Positions 15,889 through 24,908 are shown, counted from the stretch's first letter. The stretch: DNA of 64,000 bases from Gillisia sp. CAL575 (GCF_000403785.1 NZ_APHJ01000025.1:1-64000), one strand, 5' to 3'. Notes: generated by a model not told the origin, from the letters alone. Numbers and translations are program-made.

Positions 15889-17148
15889 TTACTTTTTGGC
15901 ATTCTTTTTATTGGTAATGTTTTTTTCTGCTTTTTCCGCTAATTTTATTTTCAGTTCATTCATATCATCACTGATTTTTCGATCTACGATTTTTGCATAA
16001 TGTTGTGTTGTTCTCAAATCTTTGTGTCCAAGCATTTTGCTAACAGATTCTATAGGAACTCCATTAGTAAGAGTAATGGTAGTTGCAAAGGTGTGTCTGG
16101 CAAGATGAGTATTAAGCGGTTTGGATATTCCGCACATTACAGCGATTTCTTTTAAAAAAGCATTGGATTTCTGATTACTTAAAACTGGTAGTACGCAACT
16201 TCCAGCTTTTACTTCGGGATGGTCTTTATATTGTTCAATTATTTTTTCAGCTATAGGAAGTAGGGGAATGCTACTTAAAGATTTCGTTTTTGTTCTCTTA
16301 ATGCGTATCCAGTTATCGCCGTCGATTCCTTTTGTGATATCTGCGCTGCTAAGTTTCTTCACGTCAGAATAAGCGAGCCCAGTGTAACAACTGAAGACAA
16401 ACATGTCTCTGACCAGTTTTAAACGATCTAAATGAAGGTCCTTATCAATTAATTTCTGGACTTCTTCTTCATTTAGGTATTCGCGTTCCACCGCATCAAA
16501 CTGAACTTTGTAATTGTAAAAAGGATCTCGATCCATCCACTGATTTGCTAAGGCAATACGAATGATCTTTTTAAAATTGTTCACATATTTCAATGCTGAA
16601 TTATGATTACACTCTCTTTTGGTTTTTAAAAAATATTCGAATTTTGTGATGAACTGATGGTCTATATCTTTCATTCGATAATCATCAGCTTTATATCTTT
16701 CATTTAAAAATTGCTCGACGTGATTATAACATGTCCAATAACGTTTTGCGGTGCTTTTAGAAATACTTTTACCGGAAAGCCGATCCATTTGTTCATTATG
16801 TTCCTTAAAGATCTCTAAAGTCATTTTGGATTGTTGTTTGGTCTCGCCTTTCAATTCTTTTATCATTCTGGAAGCGGTAATAGGTTCTTCATTATCTGAT
16901 AATACCTGATGAATTTTATTAAGCTTGTGGCGAATATTGTTGATGTGGGTATTGATTTCTTTTTCAATAGCATTATTGCCCATCACTTTTTCCATTTTCA
17001 CATTCCAAAATTCGGATTGGATTCTACGGGAAATACTGTGTTCCTTTCTTTTTCTGTTGACGGTAAGCCTTAGATATATTGGCAATAAGCCGCGTTTATC
17101 TATCTTTTTATTAACGGTGTGAAAGTGGGTGTGAAAATCAGTTTTCAT
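15889..17148 (-). CDS. tyrosine recombinase (integrase) of the Bacteroidota element type
   Basis: About 419 residues from ATG 17148. The frame is open to 17247, but the family's arm-binding domain begins at MKTDFHTHFHTVNKKIDKRGLLPIYLRL, so the inner start is preferred. Order: arm-type DNA-binding domain, SAM-like core-binding domain, catalytic domain. The catalytic His-x-x-Arg is in NTHLARHTFATT, and the later His and Tyr in MLGHKDLRTTQHYAKI. The first catalytic Arg position reads YTGLAYSDV, with Ala where other families have Arg. This is familiar from Bacteroidota integrases such as IntDOT. It sits 260 bp from ssrA, oriented away from it, as integrases beside their attachment site often are. 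Confidence 0.92.
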   Translation of the reverse strand: MKTDFHTHFHTVNKKIDKRGLLPIYLRLTVNRKRKEHSISRRIQSEFWNVKMEKVMGNNAIEKEINTHINNIRHKLNKIHQVLSDNEEPITASRMIKELKGETKQQSKMTLEIFKEHNEQMDRLSGKSISKSTAKRYWTCYNHVEQFLNERYKADDYRMKDIDHQFITKFEYFLKTKRECNHNSALKYVNNFKKIIRIALANQWMDRDPFYNYKVQFDAVEREYLNEEEVQKLIDKDLHLDRLKLVRDMFVFSCYTGLAYSDVKKLSSADITKGIDGDNWIRIKRTKTKSLSSIPLLPIAEKIIEQYKDHPEVKAGSCVLPVLSNQKSNAFLKEIAVMCGISKPLNTHLARHTFATTITLTNGVPIESVSKMLGHKDLRTTQHYAKIVDRKISDDMNELKIKLAEKAEKNITNKKNAKK

Positions 17149-17256
17149 AATTTTAAAAAATTTAGGTCTCGATTGGTTACTGAAAGTAGCTAAAAAGAGA
17201 ATACGAATGAAAACTTTAACTTTCCCTAAGGAATTGAAAAACAGCATTTTGTGAGC

Positions 17257-17309
17257 TTAGCGAGACCTATTTTTTAAAAATAAAATAGGTCACCGTATTG
17301 GTCTCGCTT
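17257..17309 (+). repeat. right island-end repeats: direct copy plus inverted copy
   Basis: 17288-17309 repeats 2339-2360 with one mismatch. Its GGTCTCGCT end is also present inverted at 17259-17267 (AGCGAGACC), and between them is the palindrome CCTATTTT/AAAATAGG. Three copies of one short word around a palindrome beside the integrase start fit integrase or excisionase binding sites. Inference only. Confidence 0.5.
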
Positions 17310-17351
17310 AGTGGGCATTTATATGATATTAAACGGTATCAATAAAAATGA

Positions 17352-17391
17352 AAAACCCCGTAAATCCTAGGATTCCGGGGTTTTTGATACC
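17352..17391 (-). terminator. hairpin downstream of ssrA
   Basis: Arms AAAAACCCCG and CGGGGTTTTT enclose a CCTAGG-containing loop. It lies just past the ssrA 3' end. On the inferred history this terminator belongs to the island end, while the older ssrA terminator is at 2194-2230. Confidence 0.75.
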
Positions 17392-17406
17392 GATTATTAA
17401 GTAAAA

Positions 17407-17421
17407 AGTGGAGTCGGAGGG
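17407..17421 (+). repeat. attR-like core inside the ssrA 3' end
   Basis: The 15 bp are identical to 2264-2278. They cover the acceptor 3' strand and the first T-arm bases of tmRNA, so insertion leaves the RNA gene intact. Confidence 0.6.
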
Positions 17422-17807
17422 TTTCGAACCCTCGTCCAAACAAGCAATTAACATAGCTTTCTTCACGCTTAGTTTTCAATTAGTTGTCGATGCAAGACCG
17501 GCCGAAAACCACCAACCTTACACGTATTCTCAATTGAGCTTCGGAATTACATCAAGACCCTGCAATTCCTATATTTACTTTGTCGATACCTCTGCTGTGA
17601 ACGCCGTAAATCAAGGCTTTCACGAGGCATCTCGGCTCCCTACCTGGTAGGGATAAAGATAATCCTACTGTAATTCGGATTATGCAGCCAAGGCGTAGTT
17701 ATTCTCGCCGTTTAAAAAAGTGTGAAATATGAGATTTACGAGCTATATCCCAGCGCTCGACGTGCTTACCATCCAATTAGACTCGCTGTCAAATCCAAGT
17801 CGACCCC
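17409..17807 (-). ncRNA. ssrA: transfer-messenger RNA
   Basis: The minus strand begins GGGGTCGACTTGGATTTGAC at 17807 and ends CGACTCC plus discriminator A at 17409. The 5' GGGGTCG pairs with the 3' CGACTCC, and the T-arm GAGGGTTCGAAACCCTC precedes the 3' strand. The CCA end is not encoded. The tag reading frame at 17680-17709 encodes GENNYALAA followed by TAA. tmRNA rescues stalled ribosomes and tags the nascent chain for proteolysis. Length about 399 nt. The 3' end serves as the apparent integration site of the neighbouring island and is restored by the 15-bp core. Confidence 0.95.
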
Positions 17808-17948
17808 ATAAAATAATGAACTTTTGTGCGTTTCCCGCATCTGCGGGACTGGGCTATCCGCTTCAATCCAGTATAATTTCAAAAAAAATTAAACTGGGAT
17901 TTTCACTTCTATCCCTAACGCGGCTGCAAAGATACAGATTAAAATTTA

Positions 17949-17956
17949 TATCTTTG
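17949..17956 (+). promoter_or_regulatory. -7 promoter element of the dehydrogenase gene
   Basis: TATCTTTG matches the Bacteroidota TAnnTTTG element and lies 37 bp before the start codon. I see no good TTG at the usual distance upstream. Confidence 0.45.
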
Positions 17957-17993
17957 GAACACATGTAATAAACTACAAAAGATATTCCAACAT

Positions 17994-19199
17994 ATGATAA
18001 AATTTGCTTTGATCAAAGAGCGTAAAACTCCGCCAGATAGAAGAGTGGTTTTTTCTCCAAATAAACTTAAAGAGATCGTTCAGAAATTTCCAGAGGCAAG
18101 TTTTAAAATTGAATCATCAGATATCAGGATCTTTAAAGATTCGGAGTATGAAGAAGCAGGATTTATAGTGTCTCAAGACATTACAGATTGTGATGTTTTA
18201 CTTGGAGTTAAAGAGGTGCCAATCGCAAATTTGTTACCTAATAAAAAATACTTTTTCTTTTCTCATACTATAAAGAAACAACCTTATAATAGAGATCTTT
18301 TAAAGGCTATCTTAAAGGATAATATTGAATTATTAGACCACGAAGTAATAGTAAAGGAGAATGGCCATAGATTAATAGGTTTTGGTAGATATGCTGGTTT
18401 AGTTGGTGCTTATAATTGTTTTAGAGCATTAGGAATAAGAGATCAATTATATAATCTGCCCAAGGTTGAGGTTTTGCCAGATCTAAAATCTGTTCTAAAA
18501 GAACTAGATAAGATAAAAGTTCCAAATCTAAAAATACTTCTTACAGGTTCAGGAAAAGTAGCCCATGGTGCCAAAGAAATATTAGATCATTTACAAATCA
18601 AACAAGTACCTGTTTCAGAATACTTGGAGAATGAATTCCTAGAGCCTGTTTATTGTTTGATAGATGTACGCGATTATAATATTCATAACAGCGGAAAGAA
18701 TACTACAAATAGACATTTCTATAAGCATCCTGAAGAATACAGATCTAATTTCATGAGATTTGCAGCTGTTAGTGATGTTTTTATTGCCGGTCATTTCTAT
18801 GGAGATGGAGCTCCGGTCTTTTTTACTCAGGAGCAAGCCAATTCTCCTGACTTCAAAATAAAGCTCATTGCAGATGTGTCTTGTGATATTGGTATTCCTA
18901 TTGCTAGCACTATAAGACCTTCTACAATTGCAGATCCTATCTATGGATATGATCCTAAAACAGGGGGAGAGGTAGATTTTAGAAAGGAAGGTGCTATTAC
19001 TGTTATGGCAGTGGATAATTTACCATGCGAATTGCCTAAAGATGCGAGTGAAGGATTTGGAGAAATGTTTATGAAAAATGTAATTCCTGCATTTTTCAAT
19101 GGAGATAACGATGGGATCTTAAAGCGTGCAAGAATGACGAAAGAAGGCGAATTAACAGAGCGATTTAGATACCTTCAGGATTATGTAGACGGTAAATAA
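17994..19199 (+). CDS. saccharopine/alanine dehydrogenase-like NAD(P) oxidoreductase
   Basis: 401 residues of the AlaDH/PNT-LYS1 type. The N-terminus FALIKERKTPPDRRVVFSP matches the substrate-binding domain opening. The NAD domain contains ILLTGSGKVAHGAKEIL near 183-198, and the active-site region has DVSCDIGIPIASTIRPSTIADPIYGYDP. The latter resembles yeast-type saccharopine dehydrogenase (L-lysine-forming) more than classic alanine dehydrogenase. It reversibly joins or splits an amino acid and a 2-oxo acid with NAD(H). The true substrate is not certain. A -7 element TATCTTTG lies at 17949-17956. Confidence 0.75.
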   Translation: MIKFALIKERKTPPDRRVVFSPNKLKEIVQKFPEASFKIESSDIRIFKDSEYEEAGFIVSQDITDCDVLLGVKEVPIANLLPNKKYFFFSHTIKKQPYNRDLLKAILKDNIELLDHEVIVKENGHRLIGFGRYAGLVGAYNCFRALGIRDQLYNLPKVEVLPDLKSVLKELDKIKVPNLKILLTGSGKVAHGAKEILDHLQIKQVPVSEYLENEFLEPVYCLIDVRDYNIHNSGKNTTNRHFYKHPEEYRSNFMRFAAVSDVFIAGHFYGDGAPVFFTQEQANSPDFKIKLIADVSCDIGIPIASTIRPSTIADPIYGYDPKTGGEVDFRKEGAITVMAVDNLPCELPKDASEGFGEMFMKNVIPAFFNGDNDGILKRARMTKEGELTERFRYLQDYVDGK

Positions 19200-19220
19200 A
19201 ATTTGAATAACACTTAATAA

Positions 19221-19250
19221 AAAAAGCCCGCAATTAGTTGCGGGCTTTTT
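19221..19250. terminator. bidirectional terminator
   Basis: AAAAAGCCCGCAA and TTGCGGGCTTTTT form a perfect hairpin between the convergent dehydrogenase and channel genes, with T-runs on both strands. Confidence 0.9.
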
Positions 19251-19267
19251 AGATAATTACTTAATGT

Positions 19268-20584
19268 TTATAAATTAAGTGTTGGGTCATTTGGATCTCT
19301 TCTATTATTAGAATCACTAATATCTGGATTTGGTTTATTAGGATTAGCAGGATCGTTAATGTCGTGTTGAGGTTTGGAAGGATTCACTTGGTTTCTTGAA
19401 ATAGGTTCCGCAGATTTATCTTCCTTAAACTTTTGAATTACCTCTCTAAAGTGTTCCCCAGCGGCTTCTCTACCACCTAATCCATAGCTTAATGCAAAAG
19501 CAACCGCAAGTGCTCCAAGAATAAGTCCGAAAGCAAGTTCTACTATTTCATTTGCAATTCCCATGGTTCTTAACGCAATAGCTATAAACAGTGCTAAAGA
19601 AGCATACCTTACAATACTAGCGATAAATTTATTGTTACTAGACTTTGTCATTGTATTATAGATCATTACAGATATGTAATTTCCTATTGCAAGGATTATA
19701 AGTCCGAATATAATTTGTCCAGTTACTTCAAGGATCTGATTTAAGATCTCTGTTAATCTATCTAATCCTAAAATTTCTACTGCGGTAATAACCCCAAAGA
19801 AAACCAAGAAGAAATAAATAAGGTTTGCTACAATTTTAGATAGAGATTGATTGGCTCCAATCATATTTTGAATTTGAATCTTTTCGGCAAGAGTATCTAG
19901 ACCTAAGCTTTTAAAAAGATCTTCCAAGAAATCTGCAAGGAATTTTCCTCCCCAAATAAATAAAGTAAGAATTAAGGCTGCAATTATTATCTCACCAAGC
20001 ATTTCAGTGAAACCGTAAAGAATATTATTCGCTGGTTCAGAAATAGCATCTAATTGAAGTGCATTAAAAGCTTGTATCAAGAAGGGGATAAAGATGATTA
20101 TAAAAACTACTTTTTTAAGGATATTTATAAGTTTATCTGTATCCTTAAAGCCCGTTTTATCTACCATTCTATCCAAGAAGCTTCCTCCAATACTCACTAA
20201 ATTGGAAACAAACTTAGCTAAGATATATCCAATAAATCCTATTAGAATAGCACCTATGATATTTGGGACAAAAGAAAGAAACTCATCTACCATGTTTTCT
20301 AAAGGAGTGAGTACTTGATCTATTCCTAGTATTTCTAGGACAATTAGAATCACGATGATCATAATTAGATAATAAAAAATATTTCCTAAAAATACATTGG
20401 TGTCTGCTACATCTGCGCGGCCAAAAACACGTTCATCCCAATTGGTTTTTTTAAGTAGTCTAACTACTAAGGCTTTAATTCCTTTTGCAATAAGCCATCC
20501 TACAAGAAGCACAAGGATTGCTCCTAAAAGATCAGGTAAAAAGTTAGATACCTGATTGGCGAAATTTTCTAGTTGATTTTCCAT
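19268..20584 (-). CDS. MscS-like mechanosensitive channel family protein
   Basis: 438 residues with about eight or more hydrophobic helices. The repeated 'conserved TM helix' motif starts LPDLLGAILVLLVGWLIAKGIKALV and recurs as VPNIIGAILIGFIGYILAKFV and near residues 280-310 (QIIFGLIILAIGNYISVMI). The region GLILGALAVAFALSYGLGGREAAGEHF resembles the pore-lining helix and beta-domain entry of MscS proteins but ends early, so the large beta domain is missing. The last ~45 residues are a Pro/Asn/Asp-rich tail (NPSKP, DPANPNKPNPD). It probably releases solutes or ions under membrane tension. It neighbours an osmolyte transporter operon. Confidence 0.8.
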   Translation of the reverse strand: MENQLENFANQVSNFLPDLLGAILVLLVGWLIAKGIKALVVRLLKKTNWDERVFGRADVADTNVFLGNIFYYLIMIIVILIVLEILGIDQVLTPLENMVDEFLSFVPNIIGAILIGFIGYILAKFVSNLVSIGGSFLDRMVDKTGFKDTDKLINILKKVVFIIIFIPFLIQAFNALQLDAISEPANNILYGFTEMLGEIIIAALILTLFIWGGKFLADFLEDLFKSLGLDTLAEKIQIQNMIGANQSLSKIVANLIYFFLVFFGVITAVEILGLDRLTEILNQILEVTGQIIFGLIILAIGNYISVMIYNTMTKSSNNKFIASIVRYASLALFIAIALRTMGIANEIVELAFGLILGALAVAFALSYGLGGREAAGEHFREVIQKFKEDKSAEPISRNQVNPSKPQHDINDPANPNKPNPDISDSNNRRDPNDPTLNL

Positions 20585-20917
20585 TTATAATCTAAATATT
20601 AAAGGTTAGATTATGAAATTAAGAAATCAAGGAGCTTTTATCATACTAGTTAACATCAATTTATGTGTTTTACTTATAATATGGTAATAACTGTGTGATA
20701 AGTGTTAATAAGTATTGAATTCAGTAATTTATTAACTTAATTCGCCTATTTGAAGAAATCCTTTGTTATAATTTCAAATCGGCTTAAAGCTGATCCTTGC
20801 CATATGCTAATCTTGTCAATTTAAGAGTGCATAGGATCTAAATTACTAAGTTGGCAGATTAAATTAAATACTATATAAACCATAAAAATTATATGACCAA
20901 TAAAATTAGCTCTTAAA
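20585..20917. other. intergenic stretch, no gene seen
   Basis: 333 bp of AT-rich DNA upstream of the minus-strand channel gene. It presumably contains that gene's promoter. No frame or structure stands out before the terminator at 20918. Confidence 0.5.
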
Positions 20918-20950
20918 AAAAAGCTTGTAACCTATAGGTACAAGCTTTTT
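20918..20950. terminator. terminator of the porin-BCCT-Usp operon
   Basis: AAAAAGCTTGTA and TACAAGCTTTTT pair around a 9-nt loop, 18 bp past the stop codon of the universal stress gene. T-runs exist on both strands. Confidence 0.85.
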
Positions 20951-20967
20951 ATATGAAGTATGTTATT

Positions 20968-21825
20968 TTACTTGGTAATCCATAATGGTACCTCAAGATC
21001 TTGATTAAAAAGTTCTTCGGTTACGCTACCAACAAGTAGTGACGAAAAAGTATTTCCGCCTTTATCTCCTAGAATTATTAAATCCACTTTAGAAGTTTGT
21101 GCCTTTATTTGTAATTTTTCAGCAACTCCAGTGTCCTTTCCTGGAATGATCTCAAGTTCTAATTCTCTTTTTAAATGGAGTTTTTTAATGAATTTTTCAT
21201 ACCGCTCCCTTAAATGTTTTTCAATTTTAATATCGAGATTTTCTTTAGGTATATAAGGTGAGAATTGAATAGGCATATTATAAACGTGCACCGCTTTTGC
21301 ATTTGCATTGGTGCTGTTCTGTAATATTTCTGTGAGTTCAAATACTTTTTTGGAAGCGCTCGAAAAATCTGCTCCTGCCCAAATGTTTGTGATTTCAGGT
21401 TTCGCGTTTTTTGGAATAGATAGAATATTACATTTAAGCATTCTAAGTAATTTTCCACTTACTACTCCAGTGCCTCTCACTTTATTCTTGTTTCCAATAA
21501 TTGCTAGTTGAATCTCGTATTTATTAACAATATAATTTATTAGAGATTCTGAATAAGGATCTTCAGAAATAAGCACTTCCCATTCTACAGGAGCCTTAAA
21601 TTTCTTTTCTACCTTTTCATTTAATTCATCTCCAATTAAATCATCTAGATTTAAATCTTTCAGTTGTTCTTCAAATAATGCTGATATCTCATACTTCTTT
21701 ATATTATGAACAAAATACACCTTTTCTACTTTAAGGCTTTCAGCAATAAATGAAGCATAGTTTATTAAAGTATCATCAATATCGGATAAGTCGAGCGCAA
21801 CTAAAATGTTTTTTATATTGTACAT
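20968..21825 (-). CDS. universal stress protein with two UspA domains
   Basis: 285 residues as two fused Usp domains (about 1-140 and 145-285). Each starts with a short beta-strand (ILVALDLSDID; NIWAGADFSSAS) and ends in the nucleotide-loop region. The second has GDKGGNTFSSLLVGSVTEEL, close to the G-x2-G-x9-GS ATP-binding pattern; the first is GNKNKVRGTGVVSGKLLRML. Cytoplasmic stress and energy sensing proteins of this type are often coupled to transporters. It follows the BCCT gene by 6 bp, so it may sense or adjust osmolyte uptake. Confidence 0.9.
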   Translation of the reverse strand: MYNIKNILVALDLSDIDDTLINYASFIAESLKVEKVYFVHNIKKYEISALFEEQLKDLNLDDLIGDELNEKVEKKFKAPVEWEVLISEDPYSESLINYIVNKYEIQLAIIGNKNKVRGTGVVSGKLLRMLKCNILSIPKNAKPEITNIWAGADFSSASKKVFELTEILQNSTNANAKAVHVYNMPIQFSPYIPKENLDIKIEKHLRERYEKFIKKLHLKRELELEIIPGKDTGVAEKLQIKAQTSKVDLIILGDKGGNTFSSLLVGSVTEELFNQDLEVPLWITK

Positions 21826-21831
21826 AGCGAA

Positions 21832-23457
21832 CTATTTTAAGGTGTTTGGCTGATTGGTATTTCTTTTCTTTACGATTTCGGAAACTATTTCTTCATAATT
21901 CTCAAGTTCTTTCTGGGATTCCCGTTTTTGTAGTTTCTTCATGTCTTCGCTTAATCCTTTATAGAGTGAAAAGCACATAACTATTAAGATGATTGCAAAG
22001 GGCAATCCGGTTACAATAGTGGCTGTTTGAAGTGCTTGTAAGCCACCCCCTATTAAAAGAACCGAAGCGATACCACCTTCAGCAAGAGCCCAAAAGATTC
22101 TTTGACCCACAGGTGCATCTATTTTTCCGCCAGAAGTTAGATTATCTACCACCAAAGATCCAGAATCTGAAGAGGTAACAAAAAACCCTGCAATTAAGAT
22201 TATTGCTATAATATTAAGGATAAATGCGAAAGGATAATCTTCCAAAAAGACAAATAGCGCAGTGGCAACATTATCATTCACTGCATTTACAATAGTGTCG
22301 TTTCCAAGAAGCGCCTCATGTATTGCGGTACTTCCAAATGCAGAGATCCAGAAAAAAGTCACTAGAGAGGGCACTAATAAAACTCCTAAGATAAATTCAC
22401 GCACGGTTCGTCCTTTAGAAATACGTGCAATAAACATTCCTACAAAAGGCGACCAGGCAATCCACCATCCCCAGTAAAAAACGGTCCAAGCATTTTGCCA
22501 ATTAGAACCAGTATAACTTTCTGTCCAGGTTGCAATTTCTAGAAAACCAGATAAATAATTACCTGTATTTTGCACGAAGGATTTAAAAATAAAGATCGTT
22601 GGTCCTAAGATTAAAACTATCAGAAGAAAGAATACCGCTATTCTCATATTCCATTCACTCAAAACTCTCACCCCTTTATCTACTCCCAAAACAACCGAAA
22701 TAGTAGCGACTAAGGTTATTCCAGCAATTAGAAGAATTTGAGTTTGCACTCCGCTATCTACTCCAAAAAGGTGATTTAATCCTGCTGCAATTTGTTGTAC
22801 CCCCATTCCTAAGGACGTGGCAAGTCCAAATAAAGTAGCTAGTACAGCGAATATATCTATAGCATCTCCAATTTTGCCGTAGATTCTATCTCCTAAAAAT
22901 GGATAAAATATAGATCTTATAGTAAGGGGAAGACCGCGGGAATAAGTAAAATATGCCAACGAAAGGCCAACTAATGCGTACACCGCCCATGCATGAAATC
23001 CCCAATGTAAAAAAGTGAATTTCATTGCTTCTTTAGCTGCTTCCGCAGAGCCACCTTCAGCCATTGGTGGACTTAAGAAATGATAGACAGGTTCAGAAAT
23101 ACTCCAGAACAGTAAACCAATTCCCATTCCCGCACTAAAAAGCATCGCGAACCATGACATAGTTTTAAATTCTGGTTTGGCTGATTGTCCGCCAATTCTT
23201 AATTGCCCGAATTTGCTAAAAGCGAGATAGATCATGAATATTAAAAATATATTCACACTTAGTATAAAGAACCATCCAGCTTTGTTTGCAACAAATTCCT
23301 GAGTGGCGGTAAAATATCCCTCTGCTCTTTCTTTAAAAAGAAGTGTTAAGGTGATTATTAATATGATGATTATTGCTGAGGTGAAAAATACAGGGCCATT
23401 CACTTCTAATCCAAAAATGGATTTTCTTTCATCACTTCTTATAATTTTCTTAGCCAT
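21832..23457 (-). CDS. BCCT-family osmolyte transporter
   Basis: 541 residues with about twelve membrane helices. Family hallmarks are LLFWSISEPVYHF, FTFLHWGFHAWAVYALVGLSLAYF, the Gly-rich LGMGVQQIAAGL and the Trp-rich FYWGWWIAWSPFVGMFIARISKGRTVREF. It takes up betaine, carnitine, choline or a related quaternary ammonium compound with Na+ or H+. It sits between an outer-membrane porin-like gene (69 bp upstream) and a Usp gene (6 bp downstream) in one operon, consistent with osmoprotection. The substrate cannot be narrowed further. Confidence 0.93.
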   Translation of the reverse strand: MAKKIIRSDERKSIFGLEVNGPVFFTSAIIIILIITLTLLFKERAEGYFTATQEFVANKAGWFFILSVNIFLIFMIYLAFSKFGQLRIGGQSAKPEFKTMSWFAMLFSAGMGIGLLFWSISEPVYHFLSPPMAEGGSAEAAKEAMKFTFLHWGFHAWAVYALVGLSLAYFTYSRGLPLTIRSIFYPFLGDRIYGKIGDAIDIFAVLATLFGLATSLGMGVQQIAAGLNHLFGVDSGVQTQILLIAGITLVATISVVLGVDKGVRVLSEWNMRIAVFFLLIVLILGPTIFIFKSFVQNTGNYLSGFLEIATWTESYTGSNWQNAWTVFYWGWWIAWSPFVGMFIARISKGRTVREFILGVLLVPSLVTFFWISAFGSTAIHEALLGNDTIVNAVNDNVATALFVFLEDYPFAFILNIIAIILIAGFFVTSSDSGSLVVDNLTSGGKIDAPVGQRIFWALAEGGIASVLLIGGGLQALQTATIVTGLPFAIILIVMCFSLYKGLSEDMKKLQKRESQKELENYEEIVSEIVKKRNTNQPNTLK

Positions 23458-23526
23458 ATAACTGGTTTTTTAATTGATAGGGAATTAATTCTTTTAGAAT
23501 TTTCTAGTATAAATCAAAGATTGTTA

Positions 23527-24678
23527 TTAGAAATAATAACCGATATTAATATTGAATCTCGCTTCCCATTTCGCATCTGGGTTTCCGCTAGAGAAATCGT
23601 CTACAAAATTTCCGCCCAACCAGGAATGATTATATCCTGCTGCATAATCTACATAAGTATAAACATTTCCTGCACTTACAAGTACTCCAGTTACGTTCAT
23701 ATAAGAGTCTTCAAAACCACGGGTTTTCTTTTGCATGTATCCAAAATCATTATAAAATTGCAAGTTGGAAATTGGTCCCCATTCAACCGGAATATTTCTA
23801 GATATTGCTAAGGAATACATATTAAAATGTGCTGCAACTTGATAAGGCGCACCGTAGGCAGCCATAATCACTATATCTCTAGATTCTCCTTCAGCATTTT
23901 CAGGATCATGGGAAGCAGCAATAAATTGAGCTTTTGCATTCCATTTTCCCTTGGTAAACTCATAATGAGCTGCAATAGCAGAATGAGCACCAAGTTCTTC
24001 AGTGTCGAGATTGTAAAGTTTCCCGTATTCAGCAGAAAAACCCAGTCTATGCGCTGCTTCATCTCCAAATTTATAGATGAATTTTCCATTGACCTGATTA
24101 ATTTCTTTGTTCCTGCCTGTAATATCATAAGAGTATCTATTAGGAGAAGTTTCTGTATTGTTTCCAAATTTAAGTTCCTCTGCATTCTTAAAAAACGCGA
24201 TTTGGTATTCAAATTTTTCTCCAGTATGCATATATTTTATACCCATATCGTGGTCATCTTCCATTCCCACATAATAGGTGAGATTGAAGAACCAATTATG
24301 TGAGTTATATTGTTGAATTCCGAAAGGGACTTGGGTGAGGCCAATATGAATTTGATCTAATTCATTGAATTTGTAACCTAGCCAACCTTGTTTTAAGAAT
24401 CCACCTCCGAACCCGTCTGAATATAACCGATATTCAGCATTAAGAAATATTCCTTTATATGCAGCTTCAGCATTTACTCTAAACATATCATATCCAAAAT
24501 CACCACCACGTTTTTTCTGTCCGTCTTTCCAGGAGGAGAGATTATAATTAAACCGAAGGGCTCCTCCCAGCTTTAATTCTGGGGTGTCCTGTGAAGCCGC
24601 GGGTAATGCAACAGAAAATGCTATTAGAAGAAAGAAAAGTTTTTTTGAAAAAATGAAATGAGTAATCTTATCTATCAT
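23527..24678 (-). CDS. outer-membrane porin-like beta-barrel protein
   Basis: About 383 residues from ATG 24678. The frame is open to 24732, but the signal peptide IDKITHFIFSKKLFFLLIAFSVALPAASQ supports the inner start. The mature part consists of alternating hydrophobic/polar strands with many aromatic girdle residues and ends in NINIGYYF, a terminal-Phe beta-signal. Trp- and Tyr-rich segments (GWLGYKFNELDQIHIGLTQVPFGIQQYNSHNWFFNL) recall phosphate-selective-porin-like barrels of Bacteroidota. It is first in the operon with the BCCT transporter, so it probably provides outer-membrane passage for the same osmolyte. Confidence 0.75.
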   Translation of the reverse strand: MIDKITHFIFSKKLFFLLIAFSVALPAASQDTPELKLGGALRFNYNLSSWKDGQKKRGGDFGYDMFRVNAEAAYKGIFLNAEYRLYSDGFGGGFLKQGWLGYKFNELDQIHIGLTQVPFGIQQYNSHNWFFNLTYYVGMEDDHDMGIKYMHTGEKFEYQIAFFKNAEELKFGNNTETSPNRYSYDITGRNKEINQVNGKFIYKFGDEAAHRLGFSAEYGKLYNLDTEELGAHSAIAAHYEFTKGKWNAKAQFIAASHDPENAEGESRDIVIMAAYGAPYQVAAHFNMYSLAISRNIPVEWGPISNLQFYNDFGYMQKKTRGFEDSYMNVTGVLVSAGNVYTYVDYAAGYNHSWLGGNFVDDFSSGNPDAKWEARFNINIGYYF

Positions 24679-24855
24679 GTAGGGAATTAAAAGGTTAGCT
24701 AAATTTTTTGGATTGTAAGGGGAAAATCCCAAGTTTGGTAATATACAAATTCAATTAAGTTTTATGAGTACCTTTGGGAAACCTATAACAAACAAAACTT
24801 GTAGGATTATTAGATGTAACTAATTATTTATCGGTTACTTAGATATATAAAATAG

Positions 24856-24891
24856 AAAAACTCCTACTTGTACTTGTAGTAAGAGTTTTTT
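24856..24891. terminator. terminator downstream of kdsA
   Basis: AAAAACTC...GAGTTTTT hairpin with internal CTAC/GTAG pairing, 18 bp past the kdsA stop on the minus strand. T-runs lie on both strands. Confidence 0.7.
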
Positions 24892-24908
24892 AATAATAAA
24901 GAATTAAT

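Larger units (their letters stand above)
2264..17421. mobile_element. putative genomic island integrated at the ssrA 3' end
   Basis: The limits are a 15-bp direct repeat (2264-2278 and 17407-17421) of the tmRNA 3' end. Inside each limit is a 22-bp repeat with one mismatch (2339-2360 and 17288-17309). A tyrosine integrase (15889-17148) lies next to the ssrA side, and a BfmA-type mobilization gene lies within. The 3' end of ssrA is a well-known integration target for tyrosine-recombinase elements. Cargo is the SusC/SusD-phosphoesterase-GDPD operon, a PhoU-like gene, an M50-like protease and a Fic protein. No relaxase or conjugation gene is visible, so it looks defective or dependent on helper functions. 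The limits are inferred, not tested against an empty site. Confidence 0.62.

Noticed and set aside
17408-17650. 80-residue plus-strand frame
   Set aside because: It is antisense to the tmRNA gene and explained by RNA structure.
23827-24303. 158-residue plus-strand frame inside the porin-like gene
   Set aside because: Antisense shadow of a well-supported secreted barrel. The sequence is Cys/Ile/Phe-rich without domains.
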